Shown: positions 7,761-16,304 of the stretch, one piece after another
Position numbering within the stretch: position 1 is the first letter of the stretch
Layout of the letters: every line of letters starts with the position of its first letter
Origin: Calothrix sp. HK-06
GTDB taxonomy: Bacteria; Cyanobacteriota; Cyanobacteriia; Cyanobacteriales; Nostocaceae
DNA: 64,000 bases
Assembly (NCBI RefSeq): GCF_001904745.1
Contig: NZ_MRCD01000015.1
Coordinates: 62,001 to 126,000, forward strand
Direction: 5' to 3'
Made by a program: the position numbers and the translations under genes
Notes under the pieces: generated by a model
Told to the model about the DNA's origin: nothing
What the model saw: only the letters and a program-made list of their open reading frames with translations
The model's database searches: none

Positions 7761-9695
7761 ATGACTAGCTACTCTTTTACAAAACTTGATATTAGGCGCC
7801 TCACTACTGAACACCCAGATGCTGTAGCTGCGGGTTGTTGTGCTTTGTTTTTATTTTTAGGTTGGCTTGGGCTTTACTTTGGTTGGGTTGGGTTAGCTTT
7901 GTTACTGTTGCCTGTTGCTTATGTGGTGGGTGGATATGCGAGTGCGAAGGAAGGTTTGACGACGCTTGTTGAAGAGAAAGAGTTTGATGTTGATTTATTA
8001 ATGATTGTTGCTGCACTCGGCGCCGCAGCTTTAGGTTTATGGAAGCGTGAGTATCATTTGATTGTTGATGGTGCTGTGCTAATTCTAATTTTTGCGATTA
8101 GTGGCGCCTTGGAAGGTTACGCAATACAGCGAACTAACCGCGCTATAACTAGTTTGATGCGTTTAACCCCTGATACCGCAAGGGTTATTTCGCGTGGTCA
8201 AGAAAAACAGATTGCCATAAATCAGTTACAAATTGGCGATAAGTTATTAGTTAAACCAGGTGAATTAATTCCTACTGACAGTGTAATAACTGAGGGTGCT
8301 AGTAGTTTAAATGAAGCTTCAATTACGGGTGAATCTTTACCTGTAGAAAAAACTATTGGAGATTATGTTTATGCTGGTACAATTAATGGTACTGGCGCAT
8401 TAGTCGTTCAAGTACACCAACCACCTGAAAGTAGTTTAATTCAAAGAGTAATTCGTTTGGTTGAACAGGCACAAAATGAGGCGCCTGCTTCACAGTTGTT
8501 TATCGAACGCTTTGAGCGCGCTTATGCCAAAGTAATTATTCTATGTGGAATAGTATTGATGACTGTACCGTCAATATTTTTAAATCAAGATTGGGAAACT
8601 ACTATTTATCGCGCGCTGATTTTTTTAGTGGTTGCTTCTCCGTGTGCTTTGATGGCGGCAATTATGCCTGCTTTATTATCTGGTATTGCCACAGGCGCCC
8701 GCAACGGTATTTTGTTTAAAAGTGGCGCCGATTTAGAAATGGTTGGCAAGGTCAGAGCAGTAGCTTTCGATAAAACAGGTACTCTTACTACCGGGCAACC
8801 ACGTGTTCATGAAATTATACCCTCAGATAGATGTAATGTAAATAGTTTATTAATGCTAGCTGCTGCGGTTGAAAGTTTTTCAGAACATCCAATTGGACAA
8901 GCCATTGTTACCTATGGGAATGATAATCAATTAGATATTCCATCTGCAACAAATGTGGTGGCACATACAGGTTTTGGAATTAGTGGTGAAGTTAACTCGA
9001 AACACGTTTTGGTAGGAAAAGTAAGTTTTATACAAACACAAACGGACATACTAATAAACCAAGACTTGATAGAGCATAGTACACGTCTTGAAGCAGAAGG
9101 TAAAACAACTGTTTGGGTAGCTGAGAATGACCAAATACTTGGAATTATTGCAGTCGCTGATACTGTTCGTACAGAAACTGCAATGATGGTAAAACGTTTG
9201 AGAAAATTAGGCGCCGAAATAATTATGTTAACAGGCGATAATCAACGCACTGCTTCATATGTAGCCCAACAACTAGGTATAAAAGAAGTATACGCCTCAC
9301 TGTTACCCGAAGATAAAGTAACCGTGATTAAACGTTTACAACGAGAATATAAAACAGTCGCAATGGTGGGTGATGGAATTAATGATGCACCAGCACTTGC
9401 TACCGCATCAGTTGGTATTGCAATGGGTGTGGCAGGTAGTGATGTTGCTCTAGAAACTGCTGATATTGTTTTGATGGCAGATAAGTTAGAAAAATTGGTT
9501 GTAGCTATTGAGTTAGGTAAACGCGCAATACGGGTAGTTAAACAAAATATTGCGTTTGCACTTACGTCTGTTTTAATACTGTTAGTGATTAATTTTACTG
9601 TTGGTATTACTTTACCTTTGGGTGTGGTTGGACATGAAGGTTCTACAGTGCTTGTAACTTTAAGTGGATTACGATTGCTAAAGAATAGGTCTTAA
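7761..9695 (+). CDS. coaT: Cobalt-exporting P1B-4-type ATPase
   Basis: 644 aa. It pumps Co(II) (possibly other divalent metals) out of the cytoplasm across the inner membrane. Motifs: TGES (189-192, actuator domain), metal-site SPC (293-295), phosphorylation site DKTGT (337-341), TGDN and GDGINDAP in the ATP domain, and a late HEGST (from His625) in the last membrane segment. SPC plus HEG(S/G)T, with no N-terminal CxxC metal-binding domain, is the P1B-4 cobalt signature, and the size matches Synechocystis CoaT. Preceded by a MerR-type operator. Seven GGCGCC hexamers lie within the gene. Its stop overlaps the stop of the convergent gene downstream. Confidence 0.93.
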   Translation: MTSYSFTKLDIRRLTTEHPDAVAAGCCALFLFLGWLGLYFGWVGLALLLLPVAYVVGGYASAKEGLTTLVEEKEFDVDLLMIVAALGAAALGLWKREYHLIVDGAVLILIFAISGALEGYAIQRTNRAITSLMRLTPDTARVISRGQEKQIAINQLQIGDKLLVKPGELIPTDSVITEGASSLNEASITGESLPVEKTIGDYVYAGTINGTGALVVQVHQPPESSLIQRVIRLVEQAQNEAPASQLFIERFERAYAKVIILCGIVLMTVPSIFLNQDWETTIYRALIFLVVASPCALMAAIMPALLSGIATGARNGILFKSGADLEMVGKVRAVAFDKTGTLTTGQPRVHEIIPSDRCNVNSLLMLAAAVESFSEHPIGQAIVTYGNDNQLDIPSATNVVAHTGFGISGEVNSKHVLVGKVSFIQTQTDILINQDLIEHSTRLEAEGKTTVWVAENDQILGIIAVADTVRTETAMMVKRLRKLGAEIIMLTGDNQRTASYVAQQLGIKEVYASLLPEDKVTVIKRLQREYKTVAMVGDGINDAPALATASVGIAMGVAGSDVALETADIVLMADKLEKLVVAIELGKRAIRVVKQNIAFALTSVLILLVINFTVGITLPLGVVGHEGSTVLVTLSGLRLLKNRS

Positions 9696-10255
9696 TGTTT
9701 ATAGCGTACAATTGCTTGTTGTTGTAGGAATGAATTAAGACAATTACCGTCGAGAGCTAGCATTTGGCAAAGTTCTCGAACCTCAGAAATACCAACAATA
9801 ACGCGAACTCTTAAACCGTATTCAGTTCGATATACTTCGTATGAAAAAGGTTTCTCAGCGTCAGCCGTTAAGGCGCCTGCAAAAATAGGTGTTGTACAAA
9901 TTATTGCTTTGGAAGAAGGTGGTACGTAGTAATCAACAAAAAAATCTGAGTCTTTTGAGTCTTGTGTCCAGCCGCTTACAACTGGTTCCGAATCCCATGT
10001 TAAACAGTTTGCATCTAGTCCCTTGTCATTATTGAAACCTTCTTGGATTACAACTTTTTGTGTTGAACTTTGTTGCAGTGCTTTTAATGGGTCGTTTTGG
10101 AACTGGGCTTCAAATTGTTTGACTAAACTTTCTACTTTAATTATGCGCGCTCGTATTATACTGGTGAAGAGGGTGATGTGTAATACAAGTAAAAATGCTC
10201 CTAAGTATGTTGTTAGAATTAAGAACTTTTTTGGTGGGATTGGTTTTTTAGTCAC
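9692..10255 (-). CDS. Unknown single-pass membrane protein
   Basis: 187 aa, starting at a GTG. After a short basic start (TKKPIPPKK) there is one hydrophobic helix (about residues 12-32), then a soluble region with a helical part (45-60) and a beta-rich domain. That domain has two well-spaced cysteine-containing segments (DANCLTWD, AIICTTPIF) and a C-terminal pair (ELCQMLALDGNC). It is probably anchored with the bulk outside the cytoplasm. No family recognised. It is tail-to-tail with coaT, overlapping by 3-4 bases. Confidence 0.65.
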   Translation of the reverse strand: MTKKPIPPKKFLILTTYLGAFLLVLHITLFTSIIRARIIKVESLVKQFEAQFQNDPLKALQQSSTQKVVIQEGFNNDKGLDANCLTWDSEPVVSGWTQDSKDSDFFVDYYVPPSSKAIICTTPIFAGALTADAEKPFSYEVYRTEYGLRVRVIVGISEVRELCQMLALDGNCLNSFLQQQAIVRYKH

Positions 10256-10270
10256 AATTGCTAGTTGTTA

Positions 10271-10324
10271 GTGCGTGACGCTAGAAGAATTATTATATTG
10301 AAATTTGTTGTTAGCGTCACGCAC
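10271..10324. repeat. 54-bp inverted repeat GTGCGTGACGCTA
   Basis: Perfect 13-bp arms GTGCGTGACGCTA (10271-10283) and TAGCGTCACGCAC (10312-10324) around a 28-base AT-rich loop. A palindromic repeat of this kind is common between genes in filamentous cyanobacteria. Confidence 0.75.
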
Positions 10325-10353
10325 CCTACTTTTATGCATCTTTGGATACATTT

Positions 10354-10469
10354 AGGACTTACGCAAAGAAACCTGGTTTCTACGCATTCATTGTCGCAGA
10401 CAAATCGCCATTTTTATTACATGATATCAACGTATATTCCAGGTTTCTAGGTTTTCATGCGTAAGTCCT
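10354..10469. repeat. MITE-like element with 12-bp terminal inverted repeats
   Basis: A 116-bp element bounded by AGGACTTACGCA (10354-10365) and TGCGTAAGTCCT (10458-10469). Inside is a second inverted pair of the GAAACC(C/T)GGTTTC family and the string ACGCATTCATTGTCGCAGAC. A nearly identical motif appears in reverse sense within the 14259-14339 element. It carries no coding capacity and looks like a small non-autonomous mobile repeat. Confidence 0.7.
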
Positions 10470-10499
10470 GACATTAATGAAATTAGATAAGGTGAAATT

Positions 10500-10862
10500 G
10501 TGACTCGTAAATGTTTTATTATTGAAATGGGAATGGGAATTGACCAGCATGGTCAGGAACCAACGGTTGCAGCGGCTAGAGCAGTACGGAATGCAATAGC
10601 TAATAATGCTTTACTTGGTGTCTGGGATGTGGCTGGTTTAACTGACCCAAACCAAATGATAGTCGAAGTACAAATTGCTGTACCTTATCCTGAACAAGTT
10701 CGTGAAGAGGAAGTTTTAGCTGTGCTGCCATTTGGTCAGAAATCACTTCGTGTTGAGGATGGTGGTATGGTAGTTCAGGGTCGCGCTATTCCTGTGCTGA
10801 ACGATAAAAATGATGAGATGTTAATAGCTGTAGCTGCCGTTACAGTTTATATAGATAATTAA
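10500..10862 (+). CDS. Lin0512 family protein
   Basis: 120 aa from a GTG start, with an AAGGTGAA ribosome-binding site just upstream. The sequence (IIEMGMGIDQHGQEPTVAAA, PNQMIVEVQIAVPYPEQV, VLPFG) matches the Lin0512 family of small conserved bacterial proteins of unknown function, and length is typical. It starts 30 bases after the MITE-like element, so the repeat may contribute its promoter region. Confidence 0.85.
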   Translation: MTRKCFIIEMGMGIDQHGQEPTVAAARAVRNAIANNALLGVWDVAGLTDPNQMIVEVQIAVPYPEQVREEEVLAVLPFGQKSLRVEDGGMVVQGRAIPVLNDKNDEMLIAVAAVTVYIDN

Positions 10863-10966
10863 AAATTTTTTATTTTCTTTTTGTACAAGTATCTAGTTAT
10901 CGTTTCCTCTTTATAAAGCAGATGGTCTAATCGTTTAAAGTTCCATCTTCTTGACACGGGGGCTCG

Positions 10967-11403
10967 GTGAGAGTTTATTTTATTGCGCTGAGAATTTGTT
11001 TATTAACTTTTGCAAAAGTTACTACGTTGACTTGTGAGCGTGCATTCGTTAAAGATGATAAATGTCAGATTGTTAAGCACGGGTTTTTATGGTCTGAAGA
11101 AAAAATATCCCTGTTGACCAGTTGAAAGGCGCCCGCATGATAGTTGGTGGACGTAATATTGATTCACATACTTACCAAGTTGTTTTGGTAACGGATAATG
11201 GAGATATTGCTTTTTCTCCAAATACTAATTTTAGCGATAAGAAGGAACAGCAGGAAGCAGCATCTCGAATTGATAATTTTGCGCGTTCTAGGAATAAATC
11301 GGCTTTAAATATAAGTCTCGATGATAGATGGTGGGTTGTTGTAGGACTAATAAGCTTAACTATTGGTTTGTATCCTTATTTGTTCAGAAAAAACCTTGCT
11401 TAA
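10967..11403 (+). pseudogene. Small membrane protein, one-base frameshift at an A-run
   Basis: From a GTG at 10967 the frame encodes a Cys-containing N-terminus (TTLTCERAFVKDDKCQIVKH, GFLWSEEK). It then runs into a stop at 11123-11125. One extra A in the A6 run at 11100-11105 would give EEKNIPVDQLKGARM, joining smoothly to the next frame. That frame contains YQVVLVTDNGDIAFSP and a C-terminal hydrophobic segment and ends at 11403. The combined ~145-aa protein resembles a common cyanobacterial small membrane family of unknown function. It may be a real mutation, slippage at the A-run or a sequencing error. Confidence 0.6.
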
Positions 11404-11415
11404 ATTTAAGTAATT

Positions 11416-11447
11416 AGATTCCCAATTTAATTATAATTTGGGAATCT
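11416..11447. terminator. Hairpin between convergent genes
   Basis: Perfect 10-bp arms AGATTCCCAA (11416-11425) and TTGGGAATCT (11438-11447) with a 12-base AT loop. It lies in the gap between the frameshifted membrane gene and convergent comB, and could terminate both. Confidence 0.65.
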
Positions 11448-11469
11448 TATGTTACTTATTTATAAAGAA

Positions 11470-12207
11470 TTATCCGTATTTTTTCAAAACTCCTGGCTCT
11501 TGCTGCATTGGTAAAACATCTAAAATATCTGTTTGAGAACAGTATTTTAAATCTTCATGACAATCAAGACGCAGTAAACGCTGTCCATGACTAGCATGAT
11601 GCAACAACCCTAATAGGTTTTTCTCCCACTGCGAATACAACGAAATTGCACTAATCATTTCATCGTTACCAGCTAGTTTTTCAATGGGTAAGTTCGTGTG
11701 CTGACAAACACTGTGGGCAATGGCGCCTGCACACACGGTATCTTCAAGAGAGTAAGTACCTTCCCAACCTGAACCAACTATCCAAACATTCTCTGGTTCC
11801 TTGTCCACAACATACTTTACTACCGCAGCACGGTTGATTAGTGCTGCTGCAATTACTGCACCAGCATCCTGAATTTTTTGTAAAGTTCGAGTGCCATTAG
11901 TAGTGCTAATAAATAAACGCCTTCCTTGTACTAGCTCTGGAGTACAATCGAGAGGAGAATTACCCAGTTCAAAACCAGGAACTTTGCCACCACCCCTTTC
12001 TCCAGCGCGTAGCCGTTTAGAGGGATGCCAGTTTTCGCTTTCCTGCATTAATTTATCTAAGTCACTAAAGACTTGCACCGCTTCGCCTCCAGCGGCTAAA
12101 ACTGTGGCTATAGTGCTTGTAGCTCTCAATACATCAACCGCGATAGCACATTCGGGTACTTCGCTATTAGGAACCTGCTCTGGAGTGTGATAAACAAATA
12201 GCTTCAC
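11470..12207 (-). CDS. comB: 2-phosphosulfolactate phosphatase family protein
   Basis: 245 aa. ComB-family enzymes hydrolyse 2-phospho-3-sulfolactate in the coenzyme M pathway of archaea. In cyanobacteria the family is widespread without coenzyme M, so the true substrate is uncertain. Family signatures are [17 protein letters not shown] (about 24-40), [16 protein letters not shown] (69-84) and STTNGTRTL (101-109). Length is typical and the ATG start at 12207 is clean. Monocistronic, convergent with the upstream region's membrane gene. Confidence 0.88.
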   Translation of the reverse strand: MKLFVYHTPEQVPNSEVPECAIAVDVLRATSTIATVLAAGGEAVQVFSDLDKLMQESENWHPSKRLRAGERGGGKVPGFELGNSPLDCTPELVQGRRLFISTTNGTRTLQKIQDAGAVIAAALINRAAVVKYVVDKEPENVWIVGSGWEGTYSLEDTVCAGAIAHSVCQHTNLPIEKLAGNDEMISAISLYSQWEKNLLGLLHHASHGQRLLRLDCHEDLKYCSQTDILDVLPMQQEPGVLKKYG

Positions 12208-12528
12208 GCTCTGTATACACCTGAATTTTATGTTTACTACCGAATTTACATTCTAAGCTAGTTAATGTAACCAACTAGAAGCGCAATACCCAAACAATAT
12301 TGTTATGTAGGATATTACTCATGTATCTACCTTATCTCCGCTTGTGCTTTGTGCAACTGCTTTTGAGCGGCTTGACATGTAACCTAAAAAAAGCAGAAAT
12401 ATACTACGTATACGTTTGAAGTGAATTTGCCTCTGACGATAGTAATTTCAAATAGTATGTATAGTGCGCTCGTGCGCTCGTGCTGAGTGAAATTCAAATT
12501 CTAAAACTAAAACAGAATCTATAATTCT
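12208..12528. other. Divergent promoter region comB / BlaI-type regulator
   Basis: 320 bases without a gene. Contains a TTGACA at about 12373 and a short direct repeat of GTGCGCTC (about 12466-12482). No BlaI-type operator (TACANNTGTA) could be assigned with confidence. Confidence 0.35.
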
Positions 12529-12948
12529 ATGGCGCCTTTACCTGATTACCGTCCGAAACAACTTTCAGTGGGTCCACTGGAAGCAGAAATATTAAACATC
12601 GTGTGGCAACTCGGTAGCGTTACAGTTAAAGATGTACACGACCGTATCTTAGCTGACCCCAACCGCGAATTAGCATATACTTCTGTTACTACTGTGCTGC
12701 GTCGTCTGACTGATAAAGGTTGGTTAAAGTGTGATAAATGTGGACGTGCATTTTTTTGGCGCCCATTACTTACAAAACAACAAGCTGAAGTCATTAAAGC
12801 CCACGAACAGCTACAGCGATTTCTTGCTATTGGAAATCCTGACATAATTGCTGCTTTTGCTGATAGTCTTGATGAAGCAGCTAGCACACAAATTCAAGCA
12901 ATCGCAAAACGTATACAAGATGCACGTCAAGCAAGAGAGGAACAGTAA
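12529..12948 (+). CDS. BlaI/MecI-family repressor, PetR-like
   Basis: 139 aa. An N-terminal winged HTH (about residues 13-85: LSVGPLEAEILNIVWQLGSV, YTSVTTVLRRLTDKGWL) is followed by a helical dimerisation region. A CDKC pair (66-69) sits in the wing. BlaI repressors bind DNA as dimers and are inactivated by a partner M56 membrane protease, and such a gene starts 2 bases downstream. In Synechocystis the pair slr0240-slr0241 (PetR-PetP) controls the copper-dependent plastocyanin/cytochrome c6 switch. This pair has the same arrangement and size, so a PetR role is plausible but not proven by sequence alone. Confidence 0.88.
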   Translation: MAPLPDYRPKQLSVGPLEAEILNIVWQLGSVTVKDVHDRILADPNRELAYTSVTTVLRRLTDKGWLKCDKCGRAFFWRPLLTKQQAEVIKAHEQLQRFLAIGNPDIIAAFADSLDEAASTQIQAIAKRIQDARQAREEQ

Positions 12949-12950
12949 TA

Positions 12951-13829
12951 ATGCATCTAATTATCATTTTCGCATCCTTAACCACCACCTGGTTTATACG
13001 ACGTAATGCTTCTATAAATGCTGAATCTTTCCAAAACTTCTCTTCGCGCTGGCACCAAGCTTTATTTTTCTTCCTCTTTCCACCTTTACTAATTTTTACT
13101 ACCGCCATCGCACTATTGTGTATGGGTACCCAAGGTAAAATGGGTATGTGGCAAACTGGCTGTTTAAGCTATGGCTTTGCTATTGGTAGTTTGGTACTGT
13201 TTATTGTTTTATTAGTAAGATTAGCTTATCAAGGGTGGGAATCATTACGTTCTGTAAAAGTCTGTACTGAGACTAAATTAGGTAATCAAAATGTCCGATT
13301 ACTAGATACAGTAGCACTTTTCGCAGGGCAAATAGGTTTTTGGAAGTCGGAGCTTGTCATTAGTAAAGGTTTATTGCAAAGCCTTTCTCCTGCTCATTTA
13401 GAAACAGTTCTTGCTCACGAACAAGGTCATTATTATTACCGCGATACATTTTGGTTTTTTTGGCTTGGTTGGATACGTGAATGCACTGCTTGGTTGCCTA
13501 ACACTGACGCTTTATGGCAAGAGCTTTTAATTTTGCGTGAACTCCGTGCAGATGCTTATGCTGCGAGTAGAGTTGATAATTTACTTTTAGCTGAGTCACT
13601 GTTACTTGTTGTTTCTGGGCAAACGCACTTAGAAAATAACTTTTCATCTTGTGCTGAAATATTTTGTGCTGCTTTAGGTTCGTCCAGTGAGGGTACACGT
13701 TTGGAGCAGCGTATCGAAGCTTTACTTAACCATCAACAGCAATTTACTGATGCACAACCGTGTTCGCAATACTGGCATAACTTTTTACTGGCATTGCTAC
13801 CCTTGATAACTGTATTATTTCATCAATAA
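12951..13829 (+). CDS. M56-family membrane metalloprotease, PetP/BlaR1-like
   Basis: 292 aa. Hydrophobic segments lie at about 1-15, 38-60, 72-92 and at the C-terminus (275-290). The zinc-protease motif HEQGH (156-160) and the downstream ELRADAYA (Glu196, Asp200) define the BlaR1/MecR1-type M56 peptidase. There is no penicillin-binding sensor domain. Starting 2 bases after the BlaI-type gene, it forms a repressor-protease operon. By analogy with Synechocystis PetP it may degrade its repressor in response to copper (inference). Confidence 0.87.
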   Translation: MHLIIIFASLTTTWFIRRNASINAESFQNFSSRWHQALFFFLFPPLLIFTTAIALLCMGTQGKMGMWQTGCLSYGFAIGSLVLFIVLLVRLAYQGWESLRSVKVCTETKLGNQNVRLLDTVALFAGQIGFWKSELVISKGLLQSLSPAHLETVLAHEQGHYYYRDTFWFFWLGWIRECTAWLPNTDALWQELLILRELRADAYAASRVDNLLLAESLLLVVSGQTHLENNFSSCAEIFCAALGSSSEGTRLEQRIEALLNHQQQFTDAQPCSQYWHNFLLALLPLITVLFHQ

Positions 13830-13834
13830 TTGCT

Positions 13835-14116
13835 TTAATGATTTATTTTTGAAGCGTCCATTTTCCAAATGCGCTCCAAAAATTCCACCTCTCTTACTCT
13901 CTTGGACTTTTTCCCCAACCCTGTTTGAGTTATCATGCGTGTAATTGCTAAAAATATTAGCATAATTGCTAACGCGCCTAAATAATCACATACCGTTAGC
14001 GATGCTATGCTATCACTTATTTTTGCTACTGGCGCCTGTTCAGTACGCTGTTGATTTGCTGAAGTGGCACTCTCAAACTGTGAGTTTAAATTAATATTTG
14101 TGTTCGATGAATCCAT
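13835..14116 (-). CDS. Small single-pass membrane protein, unknown
   Basis: 93 aa from the ATG at 14116, chosen because AAGGTGAT precedes it at good spacing. A longer in-frame start at 14176 lacks one. A polar N-terminal part rich in Asn, Ser and Gln is followed by one hydrophobic helix (CDYLGALAIMLIFLAITRMI) and a charged cytoplasmic-type tail (KKSKRVREVEFLERIWKMD). No family recognised. Convergent with the M56 gene, 5 bases apart. Confidence 0.6.
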   Translation of the reverse strand: MDSSNTNINLNSQFESATSANQQRTEQAPVAKISDSIASLTVCDYLGALAIMLIFLAITRMITQTGLGKKSKRVREVEFLERIWKMDASKINH

Positions 14117-14258
14117 TTTTATCACCTTTTTTTGCAGTATGAATCGCTTGGGTAAAATTACTCCCAAATCGAGCAACCATCCCTTATTTACATCTATAGA
14201 GGATGATTGTGGGTTTTATGCGGTTGTTTAGGAAACTTTAAATTTACCAGATTGAAAG

Positions 14259-14339
14259 AGAAACCCGGTTTCTTTATCGAAATCTTGTAATAAAAATACG
14301 ATTTGTCTGCGACAATGAATGCGTATAAACCGGGTTTCT
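14259..14339. repeat. AGAAACCCGGTTTCT paired-palindrome element
   Basis: Two palindromic ends, AGAAACCCGGTTTCT (14259-14273) and AAACCGGGTTTCT (14327-14339), flank an AT-rich core with TTGTCTGCGACAATGAATGC. The same family occurs at 10354-10469, 18207-18273, 21501-21565, 27871-27905, 42532-42598 and 58391-58406. This copy abuts the stop codon of the next gene. Confidence 0.75.
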
Positions 14340-14703
14340 ATAGACCAAAACGTCGGAGAAACCCCCGTTTCTGGTTTTTTGGCTGTTTATTTCTATTTTG
14401 CCCTAATCTAAATCTACTCAAAAATCCTTGACGTTTTTGTTTTTGCTGCACTTTTGACCTACGCTCAGAACGGTTCCGCTTGAACCCAAACCTCTGTAAA
14501 AACCCTTTACGCTGTTTCGTTTGTTTTTTCGCCAGTTCTATTAAAATTTGTTGCTGTCTGACATATTCCTCTATTCCTGACTGAATATTGGATTTTCTAA
14601 TGCTATGCATTGAGTTATCTTTATTCATTACCGCCAATACCGGAGAAGAAACTAAAGAAAATATTAAGATTAAGATTAGTGAGATTTTTCTGGGAAGCTT
14701 CAT
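14338..14703 (-). CDS. Secreted basic protein with GFLxRF repeats
   Basis: 121 aa from the ATG at 14703 (a TTG at 14727 is the alternative). A clear signal peptide (KLPRKISLILILIFSLVSSP, cleavage near VLA) is followed by a very basic Arg/Lys/Gln-rich region. It holds three spaced motifs, GFLQRFGFKR, GFLSRFRLGQ and GFLRRFGL, the last at the very C-terminus. No family recognised. The pattern could be a cationic surface-binding or antimicrobial-like peptide, but that is inference. The stop codon overlaps the end of a dispersed palindromic repeat. Confidence 0.6.
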   Translation of the reverse strand: MKLPRKISLILILIFSLVSSPVLAVMNKDNSMHSIRKSNIQSGIEEYVRQQQILIELAKKQTKQRKGFLQRFGFKRNRSERRSKVQQKQKRQGFLSRFRLGQNRNKQPKNQKRGFLRRFGL

Positions 14704-14762
14704 TTTTATGCTTTTACGTAAATTCAATTCGAGTAGTTTAGCAATTATGCCCGTGTAAGTGT

Positions 14763-15959
14763 ATGAAAATACTGGTATTAAATGCTGGTTCTAGCAGTCA
14801 GAAAAGCTGTTTATACGAAATTCAGGGTGATATTCCTGAAAATCCACCAAAACCTATTTGGTCTGCACAAGTTGAATGGCGCCCCGAACTTGCTAAAATC
14901 AAAATTAAAACAGCAACAGCGCAGTTAGACCAAGAGATATCAGCATCCCATTCTGAAATTATTCCCCATTTACTAAATAGTCTCCATCAAGGCACCACTA
15001 AGGTCATAAACGATTTATCAGAAATAGATGTAGTAGGACATAGAGTTGTTCATGGTGGCAAAAAATACCAAAGTAGTGTAGTTATTACACAGGAAGTCAT
15101 CGATACTATTCAACAGCTAGCAACTCTGGCACCTGCACATAATCCAGTAAACTTAAAAGGCATTGAAGCGATTCAAGAACACTTAGGTGGTATTAAACAA
15201 GTTGCAGTATTTGATACAGCCTTCCACAGCCATATACCTGATGCTGCGGCGATTTTTTCAGGTGCTTACGAATGGGTTTCTCAAGATATACGTCGTTATG
15301 GCTTTCATGGTATTAGCCATCAATATTGTACACAGCGTGCAGCGAAAATTCTTGGTCAAAATTTAGACTCACTACGGTTAATTAACTGTCACCTTGGTAA
15401 CGGTTGCTCGCTGGCAGCAGTTAAAAATGGGCGCAGTATAGATACTACAATGGGTTTTACGCCTTTAGATGGTTTAATGATGGGTAGTCGTTCTGGCGCC
15501 ATCGACCCAGGTCTTTTAATTCATTTACTACGTCAAGAAAATCATACACCTGAAACACTCGATAATCTTCTTAATAAATCATCTGGTTTACTTGGCATTT
15601 CTGGTATTTCCGAGGATATGCGGCAAATACTCGGCGCCATCTCTCAAGGTAACAAACGCGCACAGCTAGCCTACGATATATATATACACCGTCTGAGATA
15701 CTACATTGGTGCCATGCTTGCCAGTTTACAGGGTTTAGACGTTTTAGTATTTACTGCTGGAGTCGGCGAAAACTCTTCAGATGTGCGCTTTTCTGTGTGT
15801 GAAGCTTTCGGTTTCTTAGGATTAATACTAGATAACCAGAAAAACCACAATCACCCTATTGATATAGATATTGCGGCACCTGAAAGCAAAGTCAAAGTTT
15901 TAGTGATACAAACACAAGAAGATTGGCAAATTGCTTGTGAGTGCTTCAAGCTCTATTAA
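14763..15959 (+). CDS. ackA: Acetate kinase
   Basis: 398 aa, the usual length. AckA interconverts acetyl phosphate plus ADP with acetate plus ATP in the cytosol. Signatures: MKILVLNAGSSSQKSCLYEI at the N-terminus (acetokinase box 1), VGHRVVHGGKKY, FDTAFHSHIPDAA, RRYGFHGISHQY (box 2), GNGCSLAAVKNGRSIDTTMG and FTAGVGENSSDVR. No phosphotransacetylase or phosphoketolase gene is adjacent. Divergent from the secreted basic protein. Confidence 0.97.
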   Translation: MKILVLNAGSSSQKSCLYEIQGDIPENPPKPIWSAQVEWRPELAKIKIKTATAQLDQEISASHSEIIPHLLNSLHQGTTKVINDLSEIDVVGHRVVHGGKKYQSSVVITQEVIDTIQQLATLAPAHNPVNLKGIEAIQEHLGGIKQVAVFDTAFHSHIPDAAAIFSGAYEWVSQDIRRYGFHGISHQYCTQRAAKILGQNLDSLRLINCHLGNGCSLAAVKNGRSIDTTMGFTPLDGLMMGSRSGAIDPGLLIHLLRQENHTPETLDNLLNKSSGLLGISGISEDMRQILGAISQGNKRAQLAYDIYIHRLRYYIGAMLASLQGLDVLVFTAGVGENSSDVRFSVCEAFGFLGLILDNQKNHNHPIDIDIAAPESKVKVLVIQTQEDWQIACECFKLY

Positions 15960-16304
15960 ATAAATATTAATTATTACAAAGGATTGTGAATAAATGTAAA
16001 TATAATTTAGTCACTATATACACCATATAAATGTAATATGAGGAATTATAAAGACAACATTAAAATATTAAAATTATAATTCACCCTTAAGATGTAAATC
16101 ACGCAAGTAACTTTTGTTGCATCGGTAGATGGACACATTAGCAGAAAAGTTTTACAATTTGAACAAATTCTGGTAACTGTACTTATTGCTTAATAAATAC
16201 AACCATAGTAAACATTAGTAAAGATTTAAGGGTTAATAATCTTTAAGCCAGGGTTACATTTTAACAAAACTCAAAACCGCTTATTAACAAAGGAAACAAA
16301 TCAA
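15960..16304. other. AT-rich leader region before the 40-aa gene
   Basis: 345 bases without a gene. It includes an imperfect inverted repeat AAAGATTT/TAATCTTT near 16220-16250 and several A/T runs. Probably the ackA 3' region plus the promoter and 5' leader of the small membrane protein. Confidence 0.35.

Noticed and set aside
10265-10450. Plus-strand 61-codon ORF
   Set aside because: It runs through two palindromic repeat elements and has no conserved look; it is repeat DNA.
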